This document shows, in pieces, positions 17,850-26,803 of a stretch of DNA of 64,000 bases (the first letter of the stretch is position 1; the number at the start of each line of letters is the position of its first letter). The notes beneath the pieces are model-generated. The model made no database searches. It had not been told where the DNA came from and saw only the letters and a program-made list of their open reading frames with translations. The position numbers were made by a program, and so were the translations under genes. The DNA comes from M0027 sp021713415 (GTDB lineage Bacteria; Pseudomonadota; Gammaproteobacteria; Francisellales; Francisellaceae): NCBI GenBank assembly GCA_021713415.1, contig JAKJJQ010000004.1, positions 47,349 to 111,348 on the forward strand. Reading direction: 5' to 3'.

Positions 17850-17878
17850 AAATTAAGGATGATTAAAGCCCCTGTCAA
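17850..17878 (-). promoter_or_regulatory. Sigma-70-type promoter for the 371-aa orphan
   Basis: On the minus strand a perfect -35 TTGACA (17873-17878) is followed by a 17-base spacer and TAATTT (17850-17855). The start codon is about 40 bases further on. The -10 is weak, but the -35 and spacing are good. The rest of the 275-base gap up to 18088 is AT-rich and holds nothing else I can identify. Confidence 0.5.
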
Positions 17879-18088
17879 TTACATCAAACAAATAATCTGT
17901 AACATATTTAATCAAAAAGCATTCATTTAATTTTCTTATTTCATAATAATAAACTGATTACTTACCAACAAAAATCTTACTTTTAAAAAAAAATCATACA
18001 TAAGGATTAGTAATAAAATACAACGATTAATTGAAACAATAATTCTTAAATATTTAATAATAAAATATAAGAAAAGATTATTTAATGA

Positions 18089-19099
18089 TCAATGATGATA
18101 GTGCGATAGCAATAAAAACACCTGTGAACCAGGTACAGCAATAATTGCTAAAATAATACAAATACTATTAACCCATCTGGCAAGTCTAATACGCTGATGC
18201 TTGTGAAAATAGTAAATAATGACCGTCATCAATATCGTAAAACATAAGAAAACCATCGAAGTCAATTGCACAAGATCAACTAAAGTAAGCCCTGTTGCCT
18301 GTGGCAGATAACTATCTGTTAGTAGTTTATTTCCAACTAATGCAAAAATCGCACCGGTAATTAAACCTAAGCGTCCACGCAATTCATTTAACGGTAAAAA
18401 ATAAATACAAAAGGCTAAAAAACAAGCCAAATAGGCAACACCAAAAACTTGTATTAGTTTACGCACGCCTTCTCTTTCTAATTCAATTTTATAAATAGCT
18501 CTTGAATACGTCGTATCATGCGTACGGTTCTCATTGATAACGCCAAAATTGGATTTATAGTGATAATTATTTAACCTCCAATAACTATTTAATACTTTCC
18601 AACCATCTAATGACACTTGTAAATCAACATCACTATCAGCGTTATCAATGACATAGATAAGTTTATCTGAACTATAACGAGTATCTTCAAATACAAATGT
18701 AATGCCTTGGCTGTCTAATGGATAGCTTCTAAAATCCCAGTTTTGATGTAATTTAGCATGATATTTACCACCAGCCCAATAATAACCATCATCTAATCGT
18801 GTTACCTCATAACTTAAGCGTTTAATACTTTCAGCATTAACAATATCAATATGCTCTAATGGGCTTAATGTCTTATCTTTGTACATAACCCATAGCCAAA
18901 AAGCAATATCAACGGTTTTATTTGAAATATCACCGCCAAAAATATCTGTGACATAAATACCAATAATCACAGGCTGCGGATTAGTAGTTTTAGTTTTTTC
19001 ATTCACGTCATTGGCAAGCGTAATATTAAACATCATAAGATAAATAAAACAAATACTAATGACTATGAAGAAATAGTTTATATAGCGCATTCTCATCAT
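18089..19099 (-). CDS. Pentameric ligand-gated ion channel (Cys-loop superfamily) homologue
   Basis: A 336-residue protein with the full architecture of bacterial pentameric ligand-gated channels. It has a signal peptide (about 1-29), a beta-rich extracellular domain (35-210), and four C-terminal helices: M1 214-236, M2 243-261, M3 272-297 and M4 308-332. The W121-D-F-R-S-Y-P-L-D-S-Q segment matches the F-P-x-D loop (Cys-loop position) of GLIC and ELIC, without the two cysteines, as usual in bacteria. M2-M3 has the family-like L-P-Q-A-T-G-L-T-L-V-D pattern. It should form a ligand- or proton-gated pore in the inner membrane. M1 leads into L-P-L-N-E-L-R-G-R, placing E239 near the inner mouth of the pore. 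Ligand and selectivity cannot be read directly. It is a single gene with no obvious operon partner. Confidence 0.85.
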   Translation of the reverse strand: MMRMRYINYFFIVISICFIYLMMFNITLANDVNEKTKTTNPQPVIIGIYVTDIFGGDISNKTVDIAFWLWVMYKDKTLSPLEHIDIVNAESIKRLSYEVTRLDDGYYWAGGKYHAKLHQNWDFRSYPLDSQGITFVFEDTRYSSDKLIYVIDNADSDVDLQVSLDGWKVLNSYWRLNNYHYKSNFGVINENRTHDTTYSRAIYKIELEREGVRKLIQVFGVAYLACFLAFCIYFLPLNELRGRLGLITGAIFALVGNKLLTDSYLPQATGLTLVDLVQLTSMVFLCFTILMTVIIYYFHKHQRIRLARWVNSICIILAIIAVPGSQVFLLLSHYHH

Positions 19100-19190
19100 T
19101 ACATATGCTTAATTAATCATTTAATTCTGTCACTTAAGTAATGTAAGTATAGATGATAAATAACGACTTAATGATATAAAGCTAAATCTT

Positions 19191-19619
19191 TTAAGATGCT
19201 TCAGCTCTAACTTGATGAGATAGGCGATCTAAAAGGCCATTGACAAAGCGATGGCCATCGGTTGCACCTAAGTCTTTTGCATGTTCTACATATTCATTAA
19301 CGATCACTTGAAATGGAATCTCCAAGCGATGACATAATTCATAAGCACCTAAACGTAAGATCGCTAATTCAACTGGATTAACTGTCTCAAATTCCCTTGC
19401 CACAAGTGGGCGAATCATATCATCTAATGCTAATTGATGTTGCTCAACACCATTGATTAAATCATGGAAAAATTCCCAATCGACTGGGTGACGTTCTAGA
19501 TTATCTTCATAAAATTGTACACGTAATTCGATATAATCAGTACCTGCCATCTCACGTTGATACAGTGCTTGGATGGCATGAAATCGAGCACGCTTTCTTG
19601 GTTTTATTTTAAGTGACAT
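19191..19619 (-). CDS. nusB: Transcription antitermination factor NusB
   Basis: A 142-residue all-alpha RNA-binding protein. It has the basic start K-P-R-K-R-A-R-F-H-A-I-Q-A-L-Y-Q and the late V-N-E-Y-V-E-H-A-K-D-L-G-A-T-D-G-H-R-F-V-N-G motif of NusB. It acts in rRNA antitermination with NusE. The stop of ribH is 3 bases from its start, giving the common ribBA-ribH-nusB order. Confidence 0.95.
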   Translation of the reverse strand: MSLKIKPRKRARFHAIQALYQREMAGTDYIELRVQFYEDNLERHPVDWEFFHDLINGVEQHQLALDDMIRPLVAREFETVNPVELAILRLGAYELCHRLEIPFQVIVNEYVEHAKDLGATDGHRFVNGLLDRLSHQVRAEAS

Positions 19620-19622
19620 GAT

Positions 19623-20099
19623 TTATAAAGCCTCAATTTCAGCTAATACATTCATACTTTCTAATAATGCAAGCGCTGCATCAGCACCTTTATTGCCTGC
19701 TTTTGTACCAGCACGTTCGACAGCTTGCTCAATCGTATCTGTTGTAAGTACACCAAATGAAACTGCTATATCATGGTTTAAAGATACTTGTGCCAACCCC
19801 TTAGCGCACTCACCAGCAACATAATCAAAGTGGACCGTGCCACCTCGAATGACTGCACCTAAAGCGATAATACCACCATAGCGATTTTTATTTGCCATTC
19901 TCTGTGTAGCCAATGGCAACTCATAAGCACCAGGGACATAAATAACTTCAATATTTTCAGCACTAACACCATGGCGAACTAATGCATCAATGGCGCCTTT
20001 AATTAGGCTTTCAACAACTAAGCTATTAAATCTTGATGCAACGATACCAATACGTTCACCATTATATATATAGTTACCTTCAACTACTCGATAAGACAT
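19623..20099 (-). CDS. ribH: 6,7-dimethyl-8-ribityllumazine synthase
   Basis: A 158-residue lumazine synthase that condenses 5-amino-6-ribitylamino-uracil with dihydroxybutanone phosphate, the penultimate step of riboflavin synthesis. Visible signatures are V-A-S-R-F-N, V-P-G-A-Y-E-L-P, A-L-G-A-V-I-R-G-G-T-V-H-F-D-Y-V (catalytic His) and F-G-V-L-T-T-D-T-I-E-Q-A. Full length. It lies 35 bases after ribBA and 3 bases before nusB. Confidence 0.96.
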   Translation of the reverse strand: MSYRVVEGNYIYNGERIGIVASRFNSLVVESLIKGAIDALVRHGVSAENIEVIYVPGAYELPLATQRMANKNRYGGIIALGAVIRGGTVHFDYVAGECAKGLAQVSLNHDIAVSFGVLTTDTIEQAVERAGTKAGNKGADAALALLESMNVLAEIEAL

Positions 20100-20134
20100 C
20101 TTTAAAACCCTTCTTAAATTTACTCTTTATTTCA

Positions 20135-21250
20135 TTATGATAATTCATCAATATACTCAACAACTTCTAAATCAAAACCACTTAATGCATTATAGCGTCG
20201 AGGTGAACTTAAAAGACGCATCTGCTTAACACCTAGATCTTTAAGGATCCTTGCGCCTGTGCCAATCATCTTAAAAGCTTCATCATGTGTTTCAACCTCA
20301 TGATCTTTTATTGTTTTATCATTTGTTAATGTTTCGAGACGATTAAATATTTCACTGGAATGCTCATTGCCCGATAACAAGACCATAACACCTGCATCTG
20401 ATTGAGCAATTTTTTCTAATGCTTTGTCAAAACGCCAGCTTTGCGGCAGATGATTAACACGAATTAAATCTGCAAACATATCTTGATAATGTACTCTCAC
20501 TGTAACTTTTTCAGCTTGTAATAGATTACCTTTGGTTAATGCAAAATGAATACGATTATCTACTTTATCTAAATAACTATGCATTTGAAATGCACCATAA
20601 GCTGTTTCAATCGGCGTAATAGAGACAGGCTCTACTGTTTTCTCATGCTCAATACGATAACGAATTAAATCAGCAATAGTACCAATTTTTAACTGATGTT
20701 TAGCTGCAACTTTAAATAAGTCATCGCCTCTGGCCATCGTACCGTCATCGTTTAGTATTTCAACTAACACTGAAGCTGGCTTTAATCCAGCTAAACGAGC
20801 TAAATCACAGCTTGCTTCAGTATGGCCTGCTCGCGTTAATACGCCACCTGTTTGTGCCATAATTGGAAAAATATGCCCAGGCTTAACTAAATCATCCGCA
20901 ACCACATCATCACCAATGGCTGTTAAAATAGTATGCGCACGGTCATAAGCTGAAATGCCAGTGGTTACACCTTGGCGAGCTTCAATTGATAAGGTAAAAT
21001 TTGTACCAAAGCGACTCTGATTATTCCCAGGCACCATCAACGGCAAATTCAACTTTTTACATTGTGCTTCTGTCATTGGCATACAGACTAAGCCTCGACC
21101 AAAACGCGCCATAAAATTAATGGCTTCTGGGGTAACTTTCTCAGCTGCCATGACAAAATCACCTTCATTCTCACGGTTTTCGTCATCGAGTAAAATTACC
21201 ATTTCACCGTTACTAATAGCGCTGATTAATTCTTCTGTTGTATTAAACAT
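20135..21250 (-). CDS. ribB: 3,4-dihydroxy-2-butanone-4-phosphate synthase fused to a degenerate GTP cyclohydrolase II domain
   Basis: A 371-residue protein. The N-terminal half (1-200) is an intact RibB, with D-D-E-N-R-E-N-E-G-D, R-x-G-H-T-E-A-S-C-D and the acidic active-site residues. It makes dihydroxybutanone phosphate from ribulose 5-phosphate. The C-terminal half has the size and position of GTP cyclohydrolase II. However, where active enzymes have the zinc-binding C-L-T-G-D-x-F-G-S-x-R-C-D-C cluster, this one reads V-H-Y-Q-D-M-F-A-D-L with no cysteines. That half is therefore almost surely inactive as a cyclohydrolase, as in other proteobacterial RibBX-type fusions, and a separate RibA is expected elsewhere in the genome. 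No FMN riboswitch precedes the gene. Confidence 0.92.
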   Translation of the reverse strand: MFNTTEELISAISNGEMVILLDDENRENEGDFVMAAEKVTPEAINFMARFGRGLVCMPMTEAQCKKLNLPLMVPGNNQSRFGTNFTLSIEARQGVTTGISAYDRAHTILTAIGDDVVADDLVKPGHIFPIMAQTGGVLTRAGHTEASCDLARLAGLKPASVLVEILNDDGTMARGDDLFKVAAKHQLKIGTIADLIRYRIEHEKTVEPVSITPIETAYGAFQMHSYLDKVDNRIHFALTKGNLLQAEKVTVRVHYQDMFADLIRVNHLPQSWRFDKALEKIAQSDAGVMVLLSGNEHSSEIFNRLETLTNDKTIKDHEVETHDEAFKMIGTGARILKDLGVKQMRLLSSPRRYNALSGFDLEVVEYIDELS

Positions 21251-21316
21251 CTTATAATGATTACCTATTTAATCAATTTCAATACTTAAATAAATGCAAA
21301 TGAATTGTAAACTAAA

Positions 21317-21347
21317 GCTTAAATCATGCGCAAGCATTGATTTAAGC
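21317..21347 (-). terminator. Hairpin upstream of ribBA, terminator-like
   Basis: The arms GCTTAAATCA (21317-21326) and TGATTTAAGC (21338-21347) form a perfect 10-base stem with a further TGC/GCA pairing inside. On the minus strand the stem is followed by TTTAGTTTAC. It may be a second terminator for the upstream RNA-binding-protein gene, or a structure in the ribBA leader. Confidence 0.45.
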
Positions 21348-21410
21348 AAAAAAAGTTAAAAACTTAATCTTTGAGATAAAAAATTAATGATTATTAGAAG
21401 AATAAGCTTA

Positions 21411-21455
21411 AGATCAAGCCATCTTTAACCATTAAAATTAAAGATAGCTTGATCT
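21411..21455 (-). terminator. Rho-independent-type terminator of the RRM protein gene
   Basis: Two 18-base arms (21411-21428 and 21438-21455) pair completely except for one position, which is a G-U wobble in the minus-strand RNA. The loop is 9 bases. The hairpin begins 7 bases after the stop codon of the RRM gene. The U-tract after it is weak (TAAGCTTATTC). Confidence 0.7.
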
Positions 21456-21461
21456 ATCATC

Positions 21462-21785
21462 TTAATATTGCTGATAGCCACCACGGTTATTATTACCGAA
21501 ACTACGACGAGTTGAACCGCCACTACCACCAGTTCTATTTTGAGGCTTGGCGATACTTACATTGACTCTACGCTTATCAAGCTCAGTACCATTAAGTTCC
21601 AATGCATCTTGAACTGCTTCTTCATTTTCAAAAGTAATAAATGCAAATCCTTTTGAACGACCAGTTTGACGATCTGTAATTAGTTTAACTTCTTGGATTT
21701 CACCACAGTTGCCAAAGGCTTCATGTAAATCCGCTTCCGATAGGTTGTAAGATAAATTTCCTACATAGACTTTCGTATTTTGCAC
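21462..21785 (-). CDS. Cold-shock-type RNA-binding protein with one RRM domain
   Basis: A 107-residue protein made of one RNA recognition motif and a short Gly/Arg/Ser-rich tail. RNP2 is V-Y-V-G-N-L (7-12) and RNP1 is K-G-F-A-F-I-T-F. The tail (G-G-S-G-G-S-T-R-R-S-F-G-N-N-N-R-G-G) is like the cold-inducible RNA-binding proteins of cyanobacteria and proteobacteria. The start is a GTG placed after GAGGAAAAAAAAC. The transcript should have an untranslated leader of about 120 bases, typical of cold-induced mRNAs, and a strong terminator hairpin follows directly. Confidence 0.9.
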   Translation of the reverse strand: MQNTKVYVGNLSYNLSEADLHEAFGNCGEIQEVKLITDRQTGRSKGFAFITFENEEAVQDALELNGTELDKRRVNVSIAKPQNRTGGSGGSTRRSFGNNNRGGYQQY

Positions 21786-22089
21786 GTTTTTTTTCCTCTA
21801 CAATAAGTAACATTTCACTGAAAGAGACACTAGAGATAATGAAGTTAAACTTAGATTTGTCAGATGCTTCGTCAAAGTCATGGCCATTACTAACTTCTCT
21901 TTCAACCACCAAGTATAACACAGAAGTTCATAATGCAAACAATAACTTAAGTTTTAACGAAATTTCTCAAAAATATAGATATATAAATTATGCCTAATTA
22001 ATAGAAAAATTGTATAACATTTAACGCAATTAGCCTAATAACAGGTTATGATTTAAAAAAAGTCGTATTAAGAGGAAAACCATAATTAA
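21786..22089. other. 304-base divergent intergenic region between the RRM gene and pilD
   Basis: The left part is the long leader and promoter of the RRM gene on the minus strand. A minus-strand open frame runs through it (21721-21921), but it overlaps the start of the RRM gene out of frame and has no protein-like features. The right part (21940-22089) is AT-rich and should hold the pilD promoter. AGAGGA lies 13 bases before the pilD ATG. I see no RNA gene or repeat. Confidence 0.5.
21912..21939 (-). promoter_or_regulatory. Promoter of the RRM protein gene
   Basis: On the minus strand TTTGCA (21934-21939) and TATACT (21912-21917) are separated by 16 bases. Transcription from here would start near 21905 and give a leader of about 120 bases before the GTG start. 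Confidence 0.5.
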
Positions 22090-22974
22090 ATGACAATCAT
22101 ATTAATTTTAAGCTTTATTATTGGTTTATCTCTTGGCAGCTTTATTAATGTAATTGCTTATCGCTTACCGTTAAAACTACAAGCCAATTGGCAAAAAAAC
22201 TGTCTTAATTATTTAGGAGTCGATGAACAAACAAATACTAATGCAAATACCAATACACCGTTTAACTTATTTGGATTACGTTCTCACTGCCCTTATTGCC
22301 ATCAAACCATCCGCTTTTATCATAATATTCCAATTATTAGCTTTCTTTGGTTAAAGGGCCAATGTGCTTACTGCCAAAATAAAATTGCATGGATCTACCC
22401 AGTTACAGAATTAGTTAGTGCAATTATGTTTGTGCTTATTGTAATGCAATTTAACCTGACATTAACAACGCTTTTTGCTTTAATCTTTGTATTTTCATTA
22501 ATTACGTTAGCGGTTATCGATATACGTACTCAATTGTTACCCGATAGCATTACATTACCCTTATTATGGCTTGGATTAGCCATTAATAGCTTCTCTTATT
22601 TCACCTCTCTAACAATGGCCTTTTGGGGTGCTGTAATTGGTTATCTAATCTTATGGTTTATCTATATTATATATAAACTACTAAGACATACTGACGGACT
22701 TGGTTTTGGCGATTTCAAATGTTTAAGTGCCATCGGTGCTTGGTTAGGCATTAATGCGCTTTTACCGGTATTATTAATTGCAAGCATTAGTGCGTTAATT
22801 ACAATTAGTATCATACGATTAAGCCTGATGATTACAACTAAAAATCATCGCCCTAAAACTCAATCGAGTGATCGTATCGCCTTTGGTCCTTTTTTAGCCT
22901 TTGCTTCCATTGTTGTACTATTCTGGCATAATAGTGCACTACTATTAAATATCTCGATTACATCAATTATGTGA
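22090..22974 (+). CDS. pilD: Type IV prepilin peptidase / N-methyltransferase
   Basis: A 294-residue membrane enzyme that cleaves prepilin leaders and methylates the new N-terminus. It begins with the conserved G-L-S-L-G-S-F-I-N-V segment. Next comes the cytoplasmic zinc-binding loop with two C-x-x-C pairs (C-P-Y-C and C-A-Y-C). The two catalytic aspartates lie in V-I-D-I-R-T-Q-L-L-P-D and G-F-G-D-F-K. About eight helices are predicted. It overlaps the start of glnD. It goes with pilT at 31.8 kb, suggesting type IV pili or a related system, although no pilin gene is in the window. Confidence 0.94.
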   Translation: MTIILILSFIIGLSLGSFINVIAYRLPLKLQANWQKNCLNYLGVDEQTNTNANTNTPFNLFGLRSHCPYCHQTIRFYHNIPIISFLWLKGQCAYCQNKIAWIYPVTELVSAIMFVLIVMQFNLTLTTLFALIFVFSLITLAVIDIRTQLLPDSITLPLLWLGLAINSFSYFTSLTMAFWGAVIGYLILWFIYIIYKLLRHTDGLGFGDFKCLSAIGAWLGINALLPVLLIASISALITISIIRLSLMITTKNHRPKTQSSDRIAFGPFLAFASIVVLFWHNSALLLNISITSIM

Positions 22975-25469
22975 TTTATATGACCTTACAATTAATCAAA
23001 GACAAATATCTCAGTCTAATTGAAACATTAAATGCTACATTCTTTCAAAGCCCAGATCAATTAACTGATTTAATGGCGCACTATTGTAAAAAAATCGATC
23101 ATATGATCACAGAAAAACTAAGCCAAAGCATAGATACAACACAACAAAAGGATATTGCATTAGTTGCCTTAGGTGGCTATGGCAGAGCAGAACTTTATCC
23201 ATTCTCTGACCTTGATCTACTTGTTATTTGCTGTAATGATCAAGATAAAACAGCACTTGCTAAACGCTTTGTATACCTTTGGCAAATGCCAATAAGAATC
23301 AATATTAGTTATCGTAATATAGATGAAATTAAGAATGACTTACAAACAGATTCTACTTTTTTTACAAGCCTACTTGATTGTCGGCTGCTTTATGGCAACA
23401 AACAATTATTTAACTTACTTAAAGAGTTACTAAATCAACAACCCATTGAACATAAACAGTTTCTGCAACACCTTTATCAGGATGAGCTTGATAAACAAAT
23501 TAAAACAACACAAAACTTAGAGCCTAATTTAAAAATTGATGCTGGCAATTTAAGAACATTACATAAAATTCAGTGGCTGAATAACTATTTTAATTTAGAT
23601 CAAAAACTATTTAACAAAACACAATCAGAGCAATTAGCTCAAGCTCACCAAATACTGGCTAAATTACGCTTTGGGCTTCATCTTATTGCTCAAAAAAATG
23701 AAAACAAATTATATTTCAATCATCAAGAAGCCCTTTATAAAGCATTCAAATATGATTCAATTTATCAATTAATGCAGCCTTATTATCAAGCTGTATTAAC
23801 GATTTCATTTTATTTTAAGTGGCTTATTTTAAAGCTTGATAAAATGACAAACCAACAGACAATAAAAGTAGCAAAAATAAAAATAACCACTACCGATCAA
23901 ACAGATGAAGTATTATTAATACTATTACAACAGCACGCAATATCAGGGTCAACCGATGACTTACCACTGTCAATTTATACACTTGCTGAAACGTTAAACA
24001 CAAAGTCAATTGATCAACCCAACAAACCCAAATTACGCAATCTATTTTTATCCTTATTCCAATATTCTAAAACCATTATAAAGCATTTAACATTTCTTCA
24101 TCAATCAGGTCGTTTAGCTGAGTATATGCCACTTTTTAAACATACCATAGGACTTCAACAATTTGACTTTTTCCATAGCTTTAGCGTTGATGTACACTCG
24201 ATTAAAATTGTCACACAAGCTACAGACTTAATCGCTGGCAAATATCACAATATGATGCCAGATATACAAACAATAACTGACAATATTAGACCTGAAATAT
24301 TACTTCTTAGTGCCTTTTTTCATGATTTAGGCAAAGGTTTAGGTGGTATGCATGAAGTTATTGCAGCTGATAAGGTTAATGCTTATTTAACTGAAGAGAA
24401 TCAGTATTTAAGCTTATCAAATGATGATATACAGTTAATTTGTTTTTTAGTTAAGTCACATCTAATTATGTCACATGTTGCGCAAAAAAAAGATATCAGT
24501 GATTTAAGTGTTATTAAGTCATTTGCAACCACTATTAAAGATAAAACAACCTTAGATTATCTTTATTTATTAACCATTTGTGATATTCGTAGCACCAATA
24601 TCAAATTATGGAATCATTGGCGTTTTAGTTTATTAACAACATTATATCATACAACCAACCGCTATCTTCAACAACCATTTGAGGACTTAATCAGCATTCA
24701 AGCAGATCATTCAAATAAGAAAAAAATCGCTATTGGTAAAATTAATCGTCTAAAAAATAAATACCCATTAGAAGCTTTAAACAATTATCTAAATTTATGG
24801 GGCAAGCGTTATCTAATTCATTTCGCACCATCAAGTATCCAGTGGCACTTAGATTGTATTTTACCCTATCTTAATACAGATGGTTTATATCTTTTTGGGC
24901 GATTTAATCCAAGAATTAAACAAGCTGAAATCATCACTTATGCTAAAAATGAGTATTATGTTTTTGGACCCGTTGCTTCTATTGCAACTCGCTTAAGCTT
25001 AAGTATTTTAGATGCGCGTATTTATACATCATCAACCGGTGCAACATTCAGTCAGTATGTTATTAACCATCAAAGTGATTTGGCATCATTAGATGATGAA
25101 TTTACACTATCTAAAACTATTGATCAATTTAAGACCATGTTAGATGATCATCATAAAAACACTATGCCAATTAAATTTAGAAAACGCCTACCAAAACGTT
25201 ATATTCTAAAAAGTACACCTAAGATTAATATACAAATCATTAATGACACACAATTAACCGTTGAAATTCACACAATCGACTATCCAGGTATACTTGCAGA
25301 AATCGTTAGCGTATTCGATCAATTTAATCTCTATATTACACATGCTAAAATTAATACACTTGATCAAAAAGTTGAAGATATTTTCTTTCTTGATACGCAA
25401 AATTTTAGCGTCAATGAACTTTCATTTGCACAATTAAAAAAAGCGATCATACAAACCATTGAGCTTTAA
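22971..25469 (+). CDS. glnD: PII uridylyltransferase / uridylyl-removing enzyme
   Basis: An 832-residue nitrogen-status sensor that uridylylates PII under nitrogen limitation. Domains in order are: nucleotidyltransferase with G-G-Y-G-R-A-E-L-Y-P-F-S-D-L-D (68-82), an HD hydrolase domain with F-F-H-D-L-G-K-G near residue 449, and two C-terminal ACT domains (about 670-720 and 760-830, with D-Y-P-G-I-L-A-E-I). It is a little shorter than E. coli GlnD (about 890). The GTG at 22971 overlaps the pilD stop. An ATG at 22980 is the alternative start, and neither has a clear ribosome site. It is convergent with the next gene with only 2 bases between stops. Confidence 0.94.
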   Translation: MIYMTLQLIKDKYLSLIETLNATFFQSPDQLTDLMAHYCKKIDHMITEKLSQSIDTTQQKDIALVALGGYGRAELYPFSDLDLLVICCNDQDKTALAKRFVYLWQMPIRINISYRNIDEIKNDLQTDSTFFTSLLDCRLLYGNKQLFNLLKELLNQQPIEHKQFLQHLYQDELDKQIKTTQNLEPNLKIDAGNLRTLHKIQWLNNYFNLDQKLFNKTQSEQLAQAHQILAKLRFGLHLIAQKNENKLYFNHQEALYKAFKYDSIYQLMQPYYQAVLTISFYFKWLILKLDKMTNQQTIKVAKIKITTTDQTDEVLLILLQQHAISGSTDDLPLSIYTLAETLNTKSIDQPNKPKLRNLFLSLFQYSKTIIKHLTFLHQSGRLAEYMPLFKHTIGLQQFDFFHSFSVDVHSIKIVTQATDLIAGKYHNMMPDIQTITDNIRPEILLLSAFFHDLGKGLGGMHEVIAADKVNAYLTEENQYLSLSNDDIQLICFLVKSHLIMSHVAQKKDISDLSVIKSFATTIKDKTTLDYLYLLTICDIRSTNIKLWNHWRFSLLTTLYHTTNRYLQQPFEDLISIQADHSNKKKIAIGKINRLKNKYPLEALNNYLNLWGKRYLIHFAPSSIQWHLDCILPYLNTDGLYLFGRFNPRIKQAEIITYAKNEYYVFGPVASIATRLSLSILDARIYTSSTGATFSQYVINHQSDLASLDDEFTLSKTIDQFKTMLDDHHKNTMPIKFRKRLPKRYILKSTPKINIQIINDTQLTVEIHTIDYPGILAEIVSVFDQFNLYITHAKINTLDQKVEDIFFLDTQNFSVNELSFAQLKKAIIQTIEL

Positions 25470-25471
25470 AG

Positions 25472-26803
25472 CTACAACCCTACCAATGAAAGTTCATGAC
25501 TACTATTATCACTAGCATTTTGATCCATTTCTTGCCATGGAAAAAACGTATCATTTTTTAGTACATGGGTGGGTTTTTCATATTGTCTTTTTTTAATCAC
25601 TGCTTGCGCATCTAGTTTGAGCTTCTCTAAGCTATCTACATAGATTCCATCAATAAGTTCAAACTGAGATTTAATAATAAGCTTTGCCAACGGACAGGTA
25701 ATATCACTATAAGGTTTTTCAAACGATGTTAATAACGGTTCATTTGCGATCTCTTTAATACTTTGTTCAATTAATTTAATTAGTACTTTATTATCACACT
25801 TAGATCCACTAATACTATCTTCTTCACAGAAAAATGAAGTCTCTTGAAATAAATCTCCCTGTATTGCAATCATAGCAATCGTTGGTAATAACTCAGTTTC
25901 TAAAACATTATTAGGCGCTTTCTCTTTAGTTAATGGATCTATAAAACGGTTAAATCGCCTAAAGCCTGCACTTGCTAATTGGTCACATAATTTGATCAAT
26001 TTTAATCGAGTAATTGCTTCATTTAAAGCTTCTGTATGCTCATCATCAGAATATTGATAAGCACTGACTGCCGTTTTTTCTAAAACAGTTTCTTCAGAGG
26101 CTTTTTCATAGAAAATAGAGTTTGTATTAATACGCTCTGAAGTATGTGCTAATGTCATTGATATCCCAACGAAAGGCGCAATACTAACATCTACTTTATG
26201 TGGTACTTCAATTGGATAGTGAACTAAATCACCTTGTTGATAAACTTCATCTGAAACTTCATGAATGATACGTATACCCTCTTTTTGAGCCAATCGCATA
26301 GGTTTTTTCTTAGTTGCTCCATCACCAGCTGTTGGTACCAAATTATACCTATTATACAACTGACCTGTACCTTTCTCTTCTGCAATATAATTATGATTTC
26401 TAAAGCCACCTTTTAAAAATTTTGAAGCTAGCTGCCAAGAATGCTCATGAATGTGATTTTCATCATCTCTGATTTCATGACCTAAGTTACTAATCATATA
26501 ACCTTCTTTTTCAGAAGCTTTCATCACATTATAAGTATGCAGTCTAAGCGCCCAAGGGCCATTAACTCCCTCTCCTTGCATAATAACTAGTTTATCAAAT
26601 AAATCACTACGTCTGGATAAAGCTAATGACTGTGATTTTAACTCCGGAGTATCTCGAACTTCTTCTAACAGGCAGATCACATCATTAAAATCTAAACCTT
26701 CAATATTTTTAACTAAAACATCAGATGTTCTATATTGCTTATATATTGATTGATAATTCACCTGAATACTCTGTTGAATCTGATCATATTTTTCTCTACC
26801 CAT
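25472..26803 (-). CDS. Cupin-like orphan protein, 443 aa
   Basis: I do not recognise the family. A central region (about 80-225) has the look of a cupin double-stranded beta-helix. A L-R-L-H-T-Y-N strand comes first, then H117-I-H119-E-H121-S-W as a possible metal site, then G-D-L-V-H-Y-P-x-x-x-P-H202, and later H220. These resemble cupin motifs 1 and 2. The rest is helical. It has no signal peptide or membrane helix. AGGGA lies six bases before the ATG. It has its own intergenic region upstream (214 bases, divergent from the small WGR-like gene). A metal-dependent enzyme is possible, but the function is unknown. Confidence 0.7.
   Translation of the reverse strand: MGREKYDQIQQSIQVNYQSIYKQYRTSDVLVKNIEGLDFNDVICLLEEVRDTPELKSQSLALSRRSDLFDKLVIMQGEGVNGPWALRLHTYNVMKASEKEGYMISNLGHEIRDDENHIHEHSWQLASKFLKGGFRNHNYIAEEKGTGQLYNRYNLVPTAGDGATKKKPMRLAQKEGIRIIHEVSDEVYQQGDLVHYPIEVPHKVDVSIAPFVGISMTLAHTSERINTNSIFYEKASEETVLEKTAVSAYQYSDDEHTEALNEAITRLKLIKLCDQLASAGFRRFNRFIDPLTKEKAPNNVLETELLPTIAMIAIQGDLFQETSFFCEEDSISGSKCDNKVLIKLIEQSIKEIANEPLLTSFEKPYSDITCPLAKLIIKSQFELIDGIYVDSLEKLKLDAQAVIKKRQYEKPTHVLKNDTFFPWQEMDQNASDNSSHELSLVGL

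Noticed and set aside
21251..21461. Possible FMN riboswitch ahead of ribBA
   Set aside because: None of the conserved RFN-element segments is present; only two simple hairpins are found.
21721..21921. Minus-strand open frame of 66 codons upstream of the RRM gene
   Set aside because: It overlaps the RRM gene out of frame and covers its leader and promoter; no protein-like pattern.
25462..25473. Palindrome AGCTTTAAAGCT spanning the glnD and cupin-gene stops
   Set aside because: It has no loop, so it cannot form a terminator hairpin; it arises from the two overlapping stop contexts.
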